This document shows positions 52,105-63,268 of a stretch of 64,000 bases of DNA, piece by piece. The notes under the pieces are model-generated. The model was not told where the DNA came from. It searched no databases and was given only the letters and a program-made list of their open reading frames with translations. The stretch comes from Thauera sp. JM12B12 (GTDB lineage: Bacteria > Pseudomonadota > Gammaproteobacteria > Burkholderiales > Rhodocyclaceae). Numbering within the stretch: position 1 is the stretch's first letter; every line of letters begins with the position of its first letter. The position numbers and the translations under genes were made by a program. The stretch is from NCBI RefSeq assembly GCF_039614725.1, contig NZ_CP154859.1, positions 1,426,001-1,490,000 on the forward strand. Reading direction: 5' to 3'.

Positions 52105-53772
52105 ATGGTTCAACTCACCGGCGCGCAACTGATGGTGCGCCTCCTCGAGCGTCAGGGCGTGCGCACGATCGCGGGCCTGCCCGGCGGCGCCATCCTGCCC
52201 TTCTACGACGCGCTTTCGGCCAGTGAGCGGATTCGCCACGTGCTGGCCCGCCACGAGCAGGGCGCGGGCTTCATGGCGCAGGGCATGGCGCGGGTGAGCG
52301 GTGTGCCCCAGGTGTGCATCGCCTCGAGCGGCCCCGGGGCGACCAATCTGGTGACCGCAATTGCCGATGCCTGCCTCGACTCGATCCCGATGGTCGTCAT
52401 CACCGGTCAGGTGCCGCAGGCGATGATCGGCACCGACGCCTTCCAGGAAGTCGACATCTACGGCATCACGGTGCCGATCACCAAGCACAACTTCCTCGTG
52501 CGCTCCGCGCAGGAACTGCTGGAGGTCGTCCCGGACGCTTTCCGCATCGCGATGTCCGGGCGCCCGGGCCCGGTCCTGATCGACGTGCCCAAGGACGTCC
52601 AGAACCAGCTGATCACGGTCGATGAATTCCCGCCGGTTGCGGTCGCGGATCCGGCGCCTCAGCTCGACTTGGCTGCGATCGAGGAGGCGGCGCGGATGAT
52701 CAACGCGGCCGAGCGGCCGGTGCTCTACCTCGGTGGGGGGGTGGTCCATGCGGGTGCGGCGTCGCTCGCCGTGCAACTGGCCGAGCAGGGCAGCCTGCCG
52801 ACCACGATGACCTTGATGGCGCTAGGCGCAATGGCGATGGACCACCCGCTGTCGATCGGCATGCTCGGCATGCATGGCGCGCGTTACACCAACTTCGTGC
52901 TCGAGGAAGCCGACCTGCTGATCTGTGTCGGCGCCCGCTTCGACGATCGCGCCATCGGCCGCGCGTCGCAGTTCTGCCCGAACGCGAAGATCGTCCATGT
53001 CGACATCGACCGTTCGGAGCTCCACAAGATCAAGAACGCTCACGTGGCCATTCACGCCAACGTGAAGTGCGCGCTGGAGGCCTTGCTGCCGCGCGTCAAG
53101 TCGGCGCTGCGCGCGCCCTGGCTGTCGCAGGTGGCCAGCCTGAAGGCGCGCTTCCCGATGCAGTTCCCGGGCCAGGACGATCCGCGCAGCCATTACGGCC
53201 TGATCCAGGCGGTGGCGAACGCCCTCGACGACGAGGCGATCGTCGCCACCGACGTCGGCCAGCACCAGATGTGGGTGGCGCAGGCCTATCCCTTCCGTCG
53301 ACCGCGCCAGTGGCTGACCTCGGGCGGCCTCGGCACGATGGGCTTCGGCCTGCCCACCGCGATCGGCGCCGCGCTCGCCGAGCCGGACCGCACGGTGGTG
53401 TGCTTCACGGGGGACGGCAGCTTCAAGATGAACATCCAGGAACTCGACACGCTTGTCGAGGAGGGCCTCAACGTCAAGATCGTGCTGATGAACAACAACG
53501 CGCTCGGCCTCGTGTATCAGCAGCAGGCGCTGTTCTATGGCAAGCGCCAGTTCGCATCGAAGTACCGCGGCGAACCCGACTTCGTGAAGATCGCCGACGG
53601 TTTCGGCGTGCCGGCGCTCGACCTCGACCTCGCCGAGGATCCGGTCGCTGCGCTCGCCGAGGCCCTGCAGCGGCCGGGTCCGTGTCTGATCCATGCGACG
53701 ATCGACCGCGAGGAATTCGTTTACCCCATGGTGCCGCCGGGTGCGGCCAACACCGAGATGATCGGAGGCTGA
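52105..53772 (+). CDS. ilvB: Acetolactate synthase large subunit (IlvB)
   Basis: 555 aa ThDP enzyme of branched-chain amino acid synthesis: joins pyruvate with pyruvate or 2-oxobutyrate. Catalytic Glu in [18 protein letters not shown]-binding middle domain, and ThDP/Mg motif [17 protein letters not shown]. Coupled to ilvN by overlap at the stop. The valine-rich leader upstream and the short IlvN make it resemble E. coli isozyme I (IlvBN). No ilvC follows, so another acetolactate synthase operon probably exists elsewhere. Confidence 0.95.
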   Translation: MVQLTGAQLMVRLLERQGVRTIAGLPGGAILPFYDALSASERIRHVLARHEQGAGFMAQGMARVSGVPQVCIASSGPGATNLVTAIADACLDSIPMVVITGQVPQAMIGTDAFQEVDIYGITVPITKHNFLVRSAQELLEVVPDAFRIAMSGRPGPVLIDVPKDVQNQLITVDEFPPVAVADPAPQLDLAAIEEAARMINAAERPVLYLGGGVVHAGAASLAVQLAEQGSLPTTMTLMALGAMAMDHPLSIGMLGMHGARYTNFVLEEADLLICVGARFDDRAIGRASQFCPNAKIVHVDIDRSELHKIKNAHVAIHANVKCALEALLPRVKSALRAPWLSQVASLKARFPMQFPGQDDPRSHYGLIQAVANALDDEAIVATDVGQHQMWVAQAYPFRRPRQWLTSGGLGTMGFGLPTAIGAALAEPDRTVVCFTGDGSFKMNIQELDTLVEEGLNVKIVLMNNNALGLVYQQQALFYGKRQFASKYRGEPDFVKIADGFGVPALDLDLAEDPVAALAEALQRPGPCLIHATIDREEFVYPMVPPGAANTEMIGG

Positions 53773-53774
53773 TG

Positions 53775-54089
53775 ATGATCGAGCAGGTTGCCGACCCGCT
53801 GCCGCAAGCCGGCTGTGCCAAGGTCGTTCTGGAACTGGATGTGAACAACCACCCCGGGGTGATGAGCCACATCTGCAATCTCTTTGCGCGTCGCGCGTTC
53901 AACGTCGAGGGCATCCTCTGCATGCCGGTGTCCGACGGCAAGCGCTCGCGCATCTGGCTGCTGGTGTTCGAAGACCAGCGCCTGGAACAGATGGTGCGCC
54001 AGGTCGAGAAGCTCGAGGACGTCCTGAACGTCCGTCGCCATGGCGCCGAGCATGAGGTCTTCGAGCGCCTGGAGGGCTTCTTCCACTGA
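53775..54089 (+). CDS. ilvN: Acetolactate synthase small subunit (IlvN)
   Basis: 104 aa single ACT-domain regulatory subunit. [28 protein letters not shown] is the Val-binding ACT core, split here over residues about 21-48; [18 protein letters not shown] follows. The short length matches E. coli IlvN (about 96 aa) and not the longer IlvH type (about 160 aa). GGAGG six bases upstream picks ATG 53775; ATG 53772 overlaps the ilvB stop. Confidence 0.93.
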   Translation: MIEQVADPLPQAGCAKVVLELDVNNHPGVMSHICNLFARRAFNVEGILCMPVSDGKRSRIWLLVFEDQRLEQMVRQVEKLEDVLNVRRHGAEHEVFERLEGFFH

Positions 54090-54265
54090 TGGCTCAAGCG
54101 GCCGGGCCGGACGTCCGCACGCCGGGCCGCCGCCCGCCGCAGGGCTGAAGGGGACGGGGCGCGCGTGCTAGACTCGCGCCCCGTCCCCTGTTCATTCGAG
54201 AGGCCTTGCGCGAGGTGCGGGCGTGCTGCGCCCGCCCCCTTGCTCAGGCGATAAGCGAGATTTCC

Positions 54266-55396
54266 ATGTCCGGCAATACCATCGGCACGCTCTTCACCGT
54301 CACTTCGTTCGGCGAATCCCACGGTCCGGCCATCGGCTGCATCGTGGATGGTTGCCCGCCGGGACTGGCGATCAGCGAGGCCGACATCCAGGCCGAGCTC
54401 GACCGGCGCAAGCCGGGCACCTCGCGCCACGTCACCCAGCGTCGCGAGCCGGATACCGTGGAGATCCTCTCCGGGGTGTTCGAGGGCGTGACCACCGGCA
54501 CCCCGATCGCGCTGCTGATCCGCAACCAGGACCAGCGCAGCAAGGACTACGGCAACATCGCCGACAGCTTCCGCCCCGGCCATGCCGACTACGCCTACCT
54601 GCAGAAGTACGGCCTGCGCGACTACCGTGGCGGCGGGCGCTCGTCGGCGCGCGAGACCGCGGTGCGGGTGGCGGCCGGGGCGATCGCGAAGAAGTGGTTG
54701 AAGGAGCGCTACGGCATCGTGATCCGCGCCTGCATGGGCGCGCTCGGCCCGATCGAGATTCCCTTCCTGTCCTGGGACGAGGTCGAGGGCAATCCCTTCT
54801 TTGCGCCCAATGCCGCGATCGTGCCGCAGCTCGAGGCCTACATGGACGAACTGCGCAAGTCGGGCGACTCGATCGGCGCGCGCATCGACGTCGTCGCCAG
54901 CGGCGTCCCGGTCGGCTGGGGCGAGCCGGTATATGGGCGCCTGGACGCCGACATCGCCTACGCGATGATGGGGATCAATGCGGTGAAGGGCGTGGAGATC
55001 GGCGCCGGCTTCGCCTCGGTGGCGCAGCGCGGTACCGAGCACGGTGACGAGATGACGCCCGAGGGCTTCCTGACGAATCACGCCGGCGGCGTGCTCGGCG
55101 GCATCTCCACCGGGCAGGACATCATCGCCAGCATCGCGATCAAGCCCACCTCCAGCATCAGGCTGGACCGACGCTCGATCGATCGCGCCGGCAATCCGGT
55201 CATCGTCAATACGCACGGCCGCCACGACCCCTGCGTCGGCATCCGCGCCACGCCGATCGCCGAGTCCATGCTGGCCCTGGTGCTGATCGACCACGCGTTG
55301 CGCCATCGCGCCCAGTGCGGCGACGTGCGCACCGACACCCCCCGCATTCCCGGGCTCGCGCCCACCGGCAGCCAGCGCCTGCCGTCGCCGCGCTGA
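54266..55396 (+). CDS. aroC: Chorismate synthase
   Basis: 376 aa. Seventh shikimate-pathway enzyme, converts EPSP to chorismate with reduced FMN. Signatures: [36 protein letters not shown] and [12 protein letters not shown] 54266 aligns with the family start MSGNTIG. It precedes the MFS gene by 74 bases. Confidence 0.97.
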   Translation: MSGNTIGTLFTVTSFGESHGPAIGCIVDGCPPGLAISEADIQAELDRRKPGTSRHVTQRREPDTVEILSGVFEGVTTGTPIALLIRNQDQRSKDYGNIADSFRPGHADYAYLQKYGLRDYRGGGRSSARETAVRVAAGAIAKKWLKERYGIVIRACMGALGPIEIPFLSWDEVEGNPFFAPNAAIVPQLEAYMDELRKSGDSIGARIDVVASGVPVGWGEPVYGRLDADIAYAMMGINAVKGVEIGAGFASVAQRGTEHGDEMTPEGFLTNHAGGVLGGISTGQDIIASIAIKPTSSIRLDRRSIDRAGNPVIVNTHGRHDPCVGIRATPIAESMLALVLIDHALRHRAQCGDVRTDTPRIPGLAPTGSQRLPSPR

Positions 55397-55470
55397 GCGG
55401 CGACGGCGGCCCGTGATCGGAAGGCCGATGCGGCGGTCCTGCGCGCGCCGCCGCGCCTGAGGCGCGCCCG

Positions 55471-56649
55471 ATGATCCCGTACTGGCGCCTGTCGGCCTAT
55501 TACTTCTTCTACTTCGCCTTCGTCGGCGCGTTTGCGCCGTACTTCACGCTCTACCTGCAGTCGATCGCGCTGACGGCGACCGACATCGCGCTGCTGATGT
55601 CGCTGATGCAGCTGATGCGGGTGCTCGCGCCCAACCTCTGGGGCTGGCTGGCAGAGCGGCTCGGTATGCGCATCGCCATCGTCCGCCTGTCGGCGCTCGC
55701 CAGTCTGGCGGGCTTTTCCGTCTTTTTCTTCACCACCGATTTTGGCGGCCTGTTCGCGGCGATGGCGCTGATGGCCTTCTTCTGGAGTGCGGCGCTGCCG
55801 CTGGTCGAAGGGCTCACCTTCGCCCATCTCGGCGAGGCGGGGCACCGCTACGGCAGCATCCGGGTGTGGGGCTCGGTGGGCTTCATCGTGGCGGTGCTCG
55901 CGCTGGGACATTCCCTGGACCATCTGCCGATCACCGCGGTGCTGTGGGTCACCGCCGCCATCCTGGGAGGCATCGTGCTGTGCGCCTTCGTCGTGCCCGA
56001 GGCGCCACGAGCGCCGGCCCAGCGCGAGACCGTGAGCTTTGGCGATACCTTGCGCCGGCCGCAGGTTCAGGCCTTGCTGGGTGCCTGCTTCCTGATGTCG
56101 GCGGCGCACGGCGCGCTTTACGTGTTCTATTCGATCTTTCTCGTCGACATCGGCTACGACAAGGCGCTGGTGGGCTGGATGTGGACGCTCGGCGTGGTGG
56201 CCGAGATCGTGGTGTTCATGCTGATGCCGCGCATCACGCAGCGTTTCTCCTTGCGCGCGATCCTGCTGTTCTCCTTCGTGTGCGCGGTGCTGCGCTTCGT
56301 CATGATCGGCTGGGGTGCCGGCAGCCTGGTCGTGCTGCTGGCGGCGCAACTGCTGCACGGCGCGACCTTCGGCGCTTATCATGCTGCTGCCATCGCGGTG
56401 GTCAATCAGTGGTTCCCGGGGCGATTGCAGTCGCGCGGACAGGCGCTCTACGGCAGCCTTTCGTTCGGTGCGGGCGGGATGCTGGGCGGGCTGCTGAGCG
56501 GTTACACCTGGGAAACCATCGGCGCGGCCTGGACCTATACGATTGGATCGGGTTTCGCGCTCGCCGGGCTGGTCTGGCTGTTTCTTGGCTGGCGCGGCTC
56601 GCATGACGCACCCGCACAGGCTCCGGATCCATCTGCCCGAGGAGGATGA
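55471..56649 (+). CDS. MFS transporter (HcaT-like)
   Basis: 392 aa with about 12 hydrophobic helices. N-terminal WRLSAYYFFYFAFVGAFAPY and the early loop WGWLAERLGMR fit the 3-phenylpropionate/oligosaccharide-proton-symporter branch (HcaT type) of the major facilitator superfamily. Substrate unknown; HcaT-like transporters carry aromatic acids, which would suit the expected lifestyle, but this is inference. It ends one base before the M48 protease start, so they are probably co-transcribed. Confidence 0.85.
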   Translation: MIPYWRLSAYYFFYFAFVGAFAPYFTLYLQSIALTATDIALLMSLMQLMRVLAPNLWGWLAERLGMRIAIVRLSALASLAGFSVFFFTTDFGGLFAAMALMAFFWSAALPLVEGLTFAHLGEAGHRYGSIRVWGSVGFIVAVLALGHSLDHLPITAVLWVTAAILGGIVLCAFVVPEAPRAPAQRETVSFGDTLRRPQVQALLGACFLMSAAHGALYVFYSIFLVDIGYDKALVGWMWTLGVVAEIVVFMLMPRITQRFSLRAILLFSFVCAVLRFVMIGWGAGSLVVLLAAQLLHGATFGAYHAAAIAVVNQWFPGRLQSRGQALYGSLSFGAGGMLGGLLSGYTWETIGAAWTYTIGSGFALAGLVWLFLGWRGSHDAPAQAPDPSARGG

Positions 56650-56650
56650 A

Positions 56651-57466
56651 ATGAAGGCAATGCTCAGACTCGTCATGCCCGCGCTGATCGCCGGTGCGCT
56701 CGTCACCGCCTGCCAGACCGTGCAGACCACCCAGTCCGGCGCGGTCGGTGTGCAGCGTTCGCAGCTGATGATGGTGTCCGCCCAGCAGGTCGAGCAGGCG
56801 TCGAGCCAGCAGTACCAGCAGATGCTCGCCCAGGCGCGCCAGAAGAATGCGCTCAACCGCGACCCGGCCACCGTGCAGCGCGTGCGCCGCATCGTGTCGC
56901 GCCTGACCGCACAGACCGGCGTGTTCCGTCCGGATGCGCCGTCGTGGGCGTGGGAGGTGAACGTGTTCTCGTCCAACGAGCTCAACGCCTGGTGCATGGC
57001 GGGCGGCAAGATGGCGATCTACACCGGGCTGATCCAGCGCCTCGATCTCACCGACGACGAGATCGCCGCGGTGATGGGACACGAGATCGCGCATGCGCTG
57101 CGCGAGCATGCGCGCGAGCAGGTGTCGAAGTCGATGGCGACGGGACTCGGCGTCTCGGTCGCCGGCGCCCTCCTTGGCGTGGGACAGATCGGCCAGGACC
57201 TGATGAGCCAGGTTGCCCGGGTCACCTTCGAGTTGCCCAATTCGCGCGAGCACGAGATCGAGGCGGATCGCATGGGCGTCGAGCTGGCGGCGCGTGCCGG
57301 CTACGACCCGCGGGCGGCGGTCACGCTGTGGAACAAGATGGCCGGCAAGTCGGCCGGCGCGCCGCCGCAATGGCTGTCGACACACCCTTCGCACGCCAAT
57401 CGGCAGCGCGATCTCGCCGAATACGCCGCGCGCGTGATGCCGCTCTACCAGGGCGCGCGACGTTGA
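56651..57466 (+). CDS. M48-family metalloprotease lipoprotein
   Basis: 271 aa. Signal peptide with lipobox LVTAC (Cys21). Zinc site HEIAH in AAVMGHEIAHALREH, third ligand Glu in EHEIEADRMG; the family's TMPxLSTHP-type end appears as WLSTHPSHANRQRDL. Resembles LoiP/YggG, a periplasmic protease at the outer membrane that acts on misfolded envelope proteins. GAGGAGG directly upstream of ATG 56651. Confidence 0.92.
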   Translation: MKAMLRLVMPALIAGALVTACQTVQTTQSGAVGVQRSQLMMVSAQQVEQASSQQYQQMLAQARQKNALNRDPATVQRVRRIVSRLTAQTGVFRPDAPSWAWEVNVFSSNELNAWCMAGGKMAIYTGLIQRLDLTDDEIAAVMGHEIAHALREHAREQVSKSMATGLGVSVAGALLGVGQIGQDLMSQVARVTFELPNSREHEIEADRMGVELAARAGYDPRAAVTLWNKMAGKSAGAPPQWLSTHPSHANRQRDLAEYAARVMPLYQGARR

Positions 57467-57580
57467 CTCCCGGGGGCGTGGCGGGCAGGGGCCACGGCCG
57501 GCTGCAGGCTGCGGCGCTGTTCAGTTTTGGCGGCTTTGTGAAATAATCGATTTCTTTTTTTTGATGCGGAACACTCCGGG

Positions 57581-58990
57581 ATGCAAGCGCAAACGCTGTA
57601 CGAAAAGCTCTGGTCCAGTCACGTCGTGCATCAGGAGGCCGACGGCACGGCGCTGATCTACATCGACCGTCATCTGGTGCACGAGGTGACCAGCCCGCAG
57701 GCCTTCGAGGGTCTCAAGCTGGCCGGGCGCAAGCCCTGGCGGATCAGCTCGATCGTCGCCACCGCCGACCACAACACGCCGACCGACCACTGGGACCTCG
57801 GAATCCAGGACCCGGTCTCGCGCCAGCAGGTCGAGACGCTGGACGCCAACATCCGCGAGGTGGGCTCGCTCGCCTACTTCCCGTTCAAGGACGAACGCCA
57901 GGGGATCGTGCACGTCATCGGCCCCGAGAACGGCGCCACGCTGCCGGGCATGACCGTGGTCTGCGGCGACTCGCACACCTCCACGCACGGCGCCTTCGGC
58001 TGCCTGGCGCACGGCATCGGCACCTCGGAGGTGGAGCACGTGCTCGCCACCCAGTGCCTGCTGCAGAAGAAGTCGAAGACGATGCTGGTGAAGGTCGACG
58101 GCCAGCTTGGCCGCGGCGTCACCGCCAAGGACGTCGTGCTCGCCATCATCGGCAGGATCGGCACCGCCGGCGGTACCGGCTATGCGATGGAGTTCGGCGG
58201 CAGCGCCATCCGCGCGCTGTCGATGGAAGGCCGCATGACGATCTGCAACATGGCGATCGAGGCCGGTGCGCGCGCCGGCATGGTCGGCGTGGACGAGACC
58301 ACCATCGCCTATCTGAAGGACCGTCCGTTTTCGCCCAAGGGCCAGGCCTGGGATCTGGCGGTCGACTACTGGCGCAGCCTGCACAGCGACGAGGACGCCG
58401 AGTTCGACAAGGTCGTGGAGCTCAAGGCCGAGGACATCCTGCCGCAGGTGACCTGGGGCACCTCGCCCGAGATGGTCACCACGGTCGACGGCCGCGTGCC
58501 GGATCCGGCCGCGGTCGCCGACCCGGTGCGCCGCGAGGGTGTCGAGCGCGCGCTCAAGTACATGGGGCTCACGGCCAACACGCCGATCACCGACATCAAG
58601 GTCGATCAGGTCTTCATCGGCTCGTGTACCAACTCGCGCATCGAGGATCTGCGCGAAGCGGCAGCGGTGGCCAAAGGGCGCAAGAAGGCCGACAACGTCA
58701 AGCGCGTGCTGGTGGTGCCGGGCTCGGGCCTGGTCAAGCGCCAGGCCGAAGAGGAGGGGCTGCACGAGATCTTCCTCGCCGCCGGCTTCGAGTGGCGCGA
58801 GCCGGGCTGTTCGATGTGCCTGGCGATGAACGCCGACCGTCTCGAGCCGGGTGAGCGTTGCGCCTCGACCTCGAACCGCAACTTCGAGGGCCGCCAGGGT
58901 GCAGGCGGGCGCACCCACCTGGTCAGTCCGGCGATGGCCGCCGCGGCGGCGGTCACCGGCCACTTCACCGACGTGCGCTCGCTGGCCTGA
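57581..58990 (+). CDS. leuC: 3-isopropylmalate dehydratase large subunit
   Basis: 469 aa. Aconitase-type isomerase of leucine synthesis. [4Fe-4S] ligands in [10 protein letters not shown] and [24 protein letters not shown] and [10 protein letters not shown] are substrate-site segments. First gene of leuC-ecn-leuD-leuB. The approach region 57467-57580 is AT-rich near 57543-57565 and likely carries the promoter. Confidence 0.97.
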   Translation: MQAQTLYEKLWSSHVVHQEADGTALIYIDRHLVHEVTSPQAFEGLKLAGRKPWRISSIVATADHNTPTDHWDLGIQDPVSRQQVETLDANIREVGSLAYFPFKDERQGIVHVIGPENGATLPGMTVVCGDSHTSTHGAFGCLAHGIGTSEVEHVLATQCLLQKKSKTMLVKVDGQLGRGVTAKDVVLAIIGRIGTAGGTGYAMEFGGSAIRALSMEGRMTICNMAIEAGARAGMVGVDETTIAYLKDRPFSPKGQAWDLAVDYWRSLHSDEDAEFDKVVELKAEDILPQVTWGTSPEMVTTVDGRVPDPAAVADPVRREGVERALKYMGLTANTPITDIKVDQVFIGSCTNSRIEDLREAAAVAKGRKKADNVKRVLVVPGSGLVKRQAEEEGLHEIFLAAGFEWREPGCSMCLAMNADRLEPGERCASTSNRNFEGRQGAGGRTHLVSPAMAAAAAVTGHFTDVRSLA

Positions 58991-59018
58991 GGGCCGGCAT
59001 CCGATCGAGGACAATGCA

Positions 59019-59147
59019 ATGAAGAAACTTGCGCTCATCGCCGCCGCGCTCGCTGCCGGCTTCGTCTCCATGGCGTGCAACACCGTGCAAGGCGTCGGCA
59101 AGGACATCGAAAAGGGTGGCGAGGCCATCCAGAGGGCAGTGAAATAA
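59019..59147 (+). CDS. Entericidin A/B-family small lipoprotein
   Basis: 42 aa. Signal peptide [20 protein letters not shown] with Cys20 as lipidation site, then [19 protein letters not shown], the entericidin hallmark. Known entericidins are small envelope lipoproteins, some with toxin-antitoxin-like behaviour. It lies between leuC (28 bases upstream) and leuD (one-base overlap), so it is translated within the leucine operon. Confidence 0.88.
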   Translation: MKKLALIAAALAAGFVSMACNTVQGVGKDIEKGGEAIQRAVK

Positions 59148-59785
59148 TGAAGCCGTTTACCACGCTCGACGGCCTGGTCGCACCGCTCGACCGCGCCAAC
59201 GTCGATACCGACGCGATCATCCCCAAGCAGTTCCTGAAGTCGATCAAGCGCAGCGGCTTCGGCCCCAACGCCTTCGACGAGTGGCGCTACCTCGACGTCG
59301 GCCAGCCCGGCCAGGACAACAGCCAGCGTCCGCTCAACCCCGACTTCGTGCTCAACCAGGCGCGCTACCAGGGCGCGCAGATCCTGCTCACGCGCGACAA
59401 CTTCGGCTGCGGCAGCTCGCGCGAGCACGCGCCATGGGCGCTCGAGGACTACGGCTTCCGCGTGCTGATCGGGCCGAGCTTCGCCGACATCTTCTTCAAC
59501 AACAGCTTCAAGAACGGCCTGCTGCCGATCAGGCTCGACGCCGCCGAGGTCGACGAGCTCTTCCGCCAGTGCGAGGCGACCGAGGGCTACCGGCTGACCG
59601 TCGATCTGGCCGCGCAGACGATCACGCGCCCGGACGGCAAGTCGATCGCCTTCGACATCGACCCCTTCCGCAAGGAATGCCTGTTGAACGGCTGGGACGA
59701 CATCGGCCTCACGCTCCGTCACGCCGACAAGATCCGCGCCTTCGAAGCGCAACGCCGCGCCCAACACCCGTACTACTTTGCCTGA
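59147..59785 (+). CDS. leuD: 3-isopropylmalate dehydratase small subunit
   Basis: 212 aa swivelling-domain partner of LeuC. Signatures: [33 protein letters not shown] and [22 protein letters not shown] 59147 overlaps the stop of the entericidin gene. leuB follows 36 bases later. Confidence 0.96.
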   Translation: MKPFTTLDGLVAPLDRANVDTDAIIPKQFLKSIKRSGFGPNAFDEWRYLDVGQPGQDNSQRPLNPDFVLNQARYQGAQILLTRDNFGCGSSREHAPWALEDYGFRVLIGPSFADIFFNNSFKNGLLPIRLDAAEVDELFRQCEATEGYRLTVDLAAQTITRPDGKSIAFDIDPFRKECLLNGWDDIGLTLRHADKIRAFEAQRRAQHPYYFA

Positions 59786-59821
59786 GCCCCGACGGCTCAC
59801 CGAACCAAGGAAAACGATTCG

Positions 59822-60886
59822 ATGAAGATTTGCGTGCTGCCGGGTGACGGCATCGGTCCCGAGATCATGGCGCAGGCCGTGCGCGTGCTCAACGCGCTCG
59901 ATCTCAAGTTCGAGATGGAAGAAGCCCTGGTGGGCGGGTGCGCGGTCGACGCCACCGGCAACCCGCTGCCCGAGGCGACCCTCAAGCTCGCGCGCGAAGC
60001 TGACGCCATCCTGCTCGGCGCGGTCGGCGGCCCGAAGTGGGACAACCACCCCCGCAACCAGCGCCCCGAGCTGGGCCTGCTCGGCATCCGCAAGGAGCTC
60101 GCCCTATTCGCCAACCTGCGCCCGGCGATCCTGTATCCGGAGCTGGCCAACGCCTCCACGCTCAAGCCCGAGGTCGTCGCCGGCCTCGACATCCTGATCG
60201 TGCGCGAACTCACCGGCGACATCTACTTCGGCCAGCCGCGCGGCATCGAGATGCGCGAGGTCAATGGCGAGTCCCAGCGCGTGGGCTGGAACACCATGAT
60301 CTACGCCGAGTACGAGATCCGCCGCATCCTGCGCGTGGCCTTCGAGGCGGCGATGAAGCGCGGCAAGCGCCTGTGCTCGGTCGACAAGATGAACGTGCTC
60401 GAGACCACCCAGCTCTGGCGCGACATCGCCATCGAGGTCAGCAAGGACTTCCCCGAGGTCGAGCTCAGCCACATGCTGGTCGACAACGCCGCGATGCAGC
60501 TGGTGCGCAACCCGAAGCAGTTCGACGTGATGGTCACCGGCAACATGTTCGGCGACATCCTGTCCGACGAGGCCTCGATGCTCACCGGCTCGATCGGCAT
60601 GCTGCCCTCGGCTTCGCTCAACGCCGACAACAAGGGCATGTACGAGCCCTCGCACGGTTCCGCGCCCGACATCGCCGGCAAGGACCTCGCCAACCCGCTG
60701 GCGACCATCCTGTCGGCGGCGATGATGCTGCGCTATACCTTCAATCAGGAAGCGGCCGCGCAGCGCATCGAGCGCGCGGTCAAGAAGGTCCTGGCCCAGG
60801 GCTATCGCACCGGCGACATCTATGAGCCGGGCACCAGGCGCGTGGGCACGCGCGAGATGGGCGACGCGGTGCTCGCGGCGCTGTGA
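59822..60886 (+). CDS. leuB: 3-isopropylmalate dehydrogenase
   Basis: 354 aa beta-decarboxylating dehydrogenase. [18 protein letters not shown], catalytic Tyr/Lys segments ([29 protein letters not shown]) and the metal-site [12 protein letters not shown]. Third chemical step specific to leucine synthesis. AAGGAAAACG precedes the ATG. Confidence 0.97.
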   Translation: MKICVLPGDGIGPEIMAQAVRVLNALDLKFEMEEALVGGCAVDATGNPLPEATLKLAREADAILLGAVGGPKWDNHPRNQRPELGLLGIRKELALFANLRPAILYPELANASTLKPEVVAGLDILIVRELTGDIYFGQPRGIEMREVNGESQRVGWNTMIYAEYEIRRILRVAFEAAMKRGKRLCSVDKMNVLETTQLWRDIAIEVSKDFPEVELSHMLVDNAAMQLVRNPKQFDVMVTGNMFGDILSDEASMLTGSIGMLPSASLNADNKGMYEPSHGSAPDIAGKDLANPLATILSAAMMLRYTFNQEAAAQRIERAVKKVLAQGYRTGDIYEPGTRRVGTREMGDAVLAAL

Positions 60887-60940
60887 GCGCCTGCGCCCGA
60901 ACAGGTTTTTCGAGAAACGTCTGATTAGAGAGTGATGAAC

Positions 60941-62074
60941 ATGAATCGAGTCGGTCTGGTTGGCTGGCGTGGCATGGTCGGTTCCGTGCTGATGCAGCGC
61001 ATGGTGGAGGAGGGCGACTTCGCCTTCATCGAGCCGGTGTATTTCTCCACCTCGAACGCCGGCGGCAAGGCGCCGTCCTTCGGCGGCAAGGAAGCCGCCG
61101 CGCCGCTGCAGGACGCGATGAACATCGACGCGCTGAAGGCCTGCGACATCGTGATCACCTGCCAGGGCGGCGACTACACCAAGGAAGTCTTCCCCAAGCT
61201 GCGCGCCACCGGCTGGAACGGCCACTGGATCGACGCCGCCAGTGCGCTGCGCATGAACGACGACGCGGTGATCATCCTCGACCCGGTCAACCGCAACGTC
61301 ATCGACGCCGCACTCGCCAAGGGCGGGCGCAACTGGATCGGCGGCAACTGCACCGTGTCGCTGATGCTGATGGGCCTGGGCGGCCTGTTCAGGCACGGCC
61401 TGGTCGAGTGGATCTCGGCGATGACCTACCAGGCGGCCTCGGGCGCCGGCGCGCAGAACATGCGCGAGCTCATCAGCCAGATGGGCACCATCCACGACTC
61501 GGTCAAGGACCTGCTCGCCGACCCGGCCTCGGCCATCCTCGAGATCGACCGCAAGGTTGCCGAGACCATGCGCTCCGAGAGCTTCCCGAAGAAGAACTTC
61601 CGCAACACCCCGCTCGCCGGCAGCCTGATCCCCTGGATCGACGTCCCGGTCGAGCACGGCCAGAGCAAGGAAGAGTGGAAGGGCGGCGCCGAATGCAACA
61701 AGATCCTCGGCAACCCGGCCTTCCGCACCCCCGGCTCGATCCCGATCGACGGCCTGTGCGTGCGCATCGGTGCGATGCGCTGCCACTCGCAGGCGCTGAC
61801 CATCAAGCTCAAGAAGGACGTGCCGCTCGACGAGCTCACCGAGATCATCGCTGGCGCCAACCAGTGGGTGAAGGTGGTTCCCAATGATCGCGAGATCACC
61901 GAGCGCGAACTCACGCCGACCGCCGTCACCGGCACGCTCGGCATCCCGGTTGGCCGCCTGCACAAGATGGCGATGGGCCCCGAGTACCTCGGCGCCTTCA
62001 CCGTCGGCGACCAGCTGCTGTGGGGCGCGGCCGAGCCGCTGCGCCGCATGCTGCGCATCCTGCTCGAGCGTTAA
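60941..62074 (+). CDS. asd: Aspartate-semialdehyde dehydrogenase
   Basis: 377 aa from ATG 60941 (GTG 60932 and ATG 60935 also in frame). NADP motif [18 protein letters not shown], catalytic Cys in [12 protein letters not shown], substrate Arg/His region [13 protein letters not shown]. Makes aspartate semialdehyde for lysine, threonine, methionine and diaminopimelate. 54 bases after leuB and followed by a strong terminator; the leu-asd-fimV order is a known beta/gamma arrangement. Confidence 0.96.
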   Translation: MNRVGLVGWRGMVGSVLMQRMVEEGDFAFIEPVYFSTSNAGGKAPSFGGKEAAAPLQDAMNIDALKACDIVITCQGGDYTKEVFPKLRATGWNGHWIDAASALRMNDDAVIILDPVNRNVIDAALAKGGRNWIGGNCTVSLMLMGLGGLFRHGLVEWISAMTYQAASGAGAQNMRELISQMGTIHDSVKDLLADPASAILEIDRKVAETMRSESFPKKNFRNTPLAGSLIPWIDVPVEHGQSKEEWKGGAECNKILGNPAFRTPGSIPIDGLCVRIGAMRCHSQALTIKLKKDVPLDELTEIIAGANQWVKVVPNDREITERELTPTAVTGTLGIPVGRLHKMAMGPEYLGAFTVGDQLLWGAAEPLRRMLRILLER

Positions 62075-62095
62075 GTTTCGCCGGGCGCAGACGTT

Positions 62096-62119
62096 AAAGG
62101 GGGCAGCCGCCCCCTTTTT
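62096..62119 (+). terminator. Terminator after asd
   Basis: Stem AAAGGGGGC/GCCCCCTTT (62096-62104 with 62109-62117), AGCC loop, followed by TT. Confidence 0.9.
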
Positions 62120-62272
62120 CGTTGGTCACGCCGGCGCGACGGGCGGTAATTCATCACGCTGGACGGGCTTGAATCAGGCTCGACTAATGCGACGAACGCC
62201 GGGAAATGCTAGATTCCTAGGCCGAATCAGCTGTTTTTTTGGCTGCCAAGCACAGTTCCGGGGGAACGCGGT

Positions 62273-63268
62273 TTGAAAACCAACATGACAAAGTCGCTCA
62301 GGGCCTCGTTGCTCGCTCTCTCCATCGCTGCGCTCCCGCTTACCGCGCAGGCAGCCGGCCTGGGGCAGATCAACGTGTATAGCGGGCTCGGGCAGCCGCT
62401 GCGCGCCGAGATCCAGGTCAGCGCCACGGCGCAGGAACTGCAGTCGCTGAGCGCGCGCATCGCGTCGGCGGAGGCCTTCCGGCAGGCCAACCTGAGCTAT
62501 GGCAGTGCGGCGAACTCGATTCGCGTCAGCGTCGATACCCGGGCGTCGCGACCGGTCATCCGGCTGACCAGCGAGCGTCCGATCAACGATCCCTTCGTCG
62601 ACCTGCTCGTCGAGCTGAACTGGGCGACCGGTCGGCTGGTGCGCGAGTACACTTTCCTGCTCGATCCGGTCGATCTGGCCGCACCACGCCCGCTTGCCGC
62701 CGCGGTGGATACGCCGGCCGCGGCGCCCGTGCCGAGGCCGGCGGCTCGTCCGGCGCCGCCCGCCCGCGCGGCAGCCGCGCCCCCGCGCCAGGTCCCCGAG
62801 ACCTACACCGTTCGCCGTGGCGACACGATGCACCGTATCGCCAGCGCGAATTCCCACCCCGGGACGACCCTCGACCAGATGCTGGTCGCGCTGCTGCGCG
62901 CGAATCCGCAGGCCTTCGATGGCGGCAACATCAACCGCCTGCGAGCGGGCGCGGTGCTCAGCGTGCCCGGCGCCGAGGCGGTGCGCGCAATCGACGCCGG
63001 CGAGGCGAGGCGCGAACTGCGCGCCCAGGCAGCCGATTTCGAGGCCTACCGGCGCGGACTCGCCGGCTCTGCCGCCAGCCGAGCTCCGGTCCCACCCGCG
63101 CAGGCCGAGCAGGAAAGCGCCGGGCGCATCGTGCCGAAGGTCGAGGAACCCGCACCCGCCGCCGAGACGGGCGACCAGGTGAAGGTTTCGCGCAGCGACG
63201 TCGGCGCGGAGGCCGGCGCCGACGCGCGTCTGCAGGCGCTGGAGGAGGAGCTCTCCACGCGGTCGTAA
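62273..63268 (+). CDS. fimV: FimV-family protein, N-terminal part up to an in-frame TAA
   Basis: 331 aa from TTG 62273 (GGGGGA seven bases upstream); ATG 62285 is the alternative. Signal peptide ending TAQAAG, then the FimV N-terminal domain (LGQINVYSGLGQPLRAEIQV), a Pro/Ala linker and a LysM peptidoglycan-binding domain from about residue 177 (YTVRRGDTMHRIAS). The protein then reaches a coiled-coil start LQALEEELSTRS and stops at TAA 63266-63268. The same frame continues without another stop to the window end with the rest of FimV, so this is a truncated product of a normally much longer protein that supports polar pili and twitching motility. Confidence 0.85.
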   Translation: MKTNMTKSLRASLLALSIAALPLTAQAAGLGQINVYSGLGQPLRAEIQVSATAQELQSLSARIASAEAFRQANLSYGSAANSIRVSVDTRASRPVIRLTSERPINDPFVDLLVELNWATGRLVREYTFLLDPVDLAAPRPLAAAVDTPAAAPVPRPAARPAPPARAAAAPPRQVPETYTVRRGDTMHRIASANSHPGTTLDQMLVALLRANPQAFDGGNINRLRAGAVLSVPGAEAVRAIDAGEARRELRAQAADFEAYRRGLAGSAASRAPVPPAQAEQESAGRIVPKVEEPAPAAETGDQVKVSRSDVGAEAGADARLQALEEELSTRS

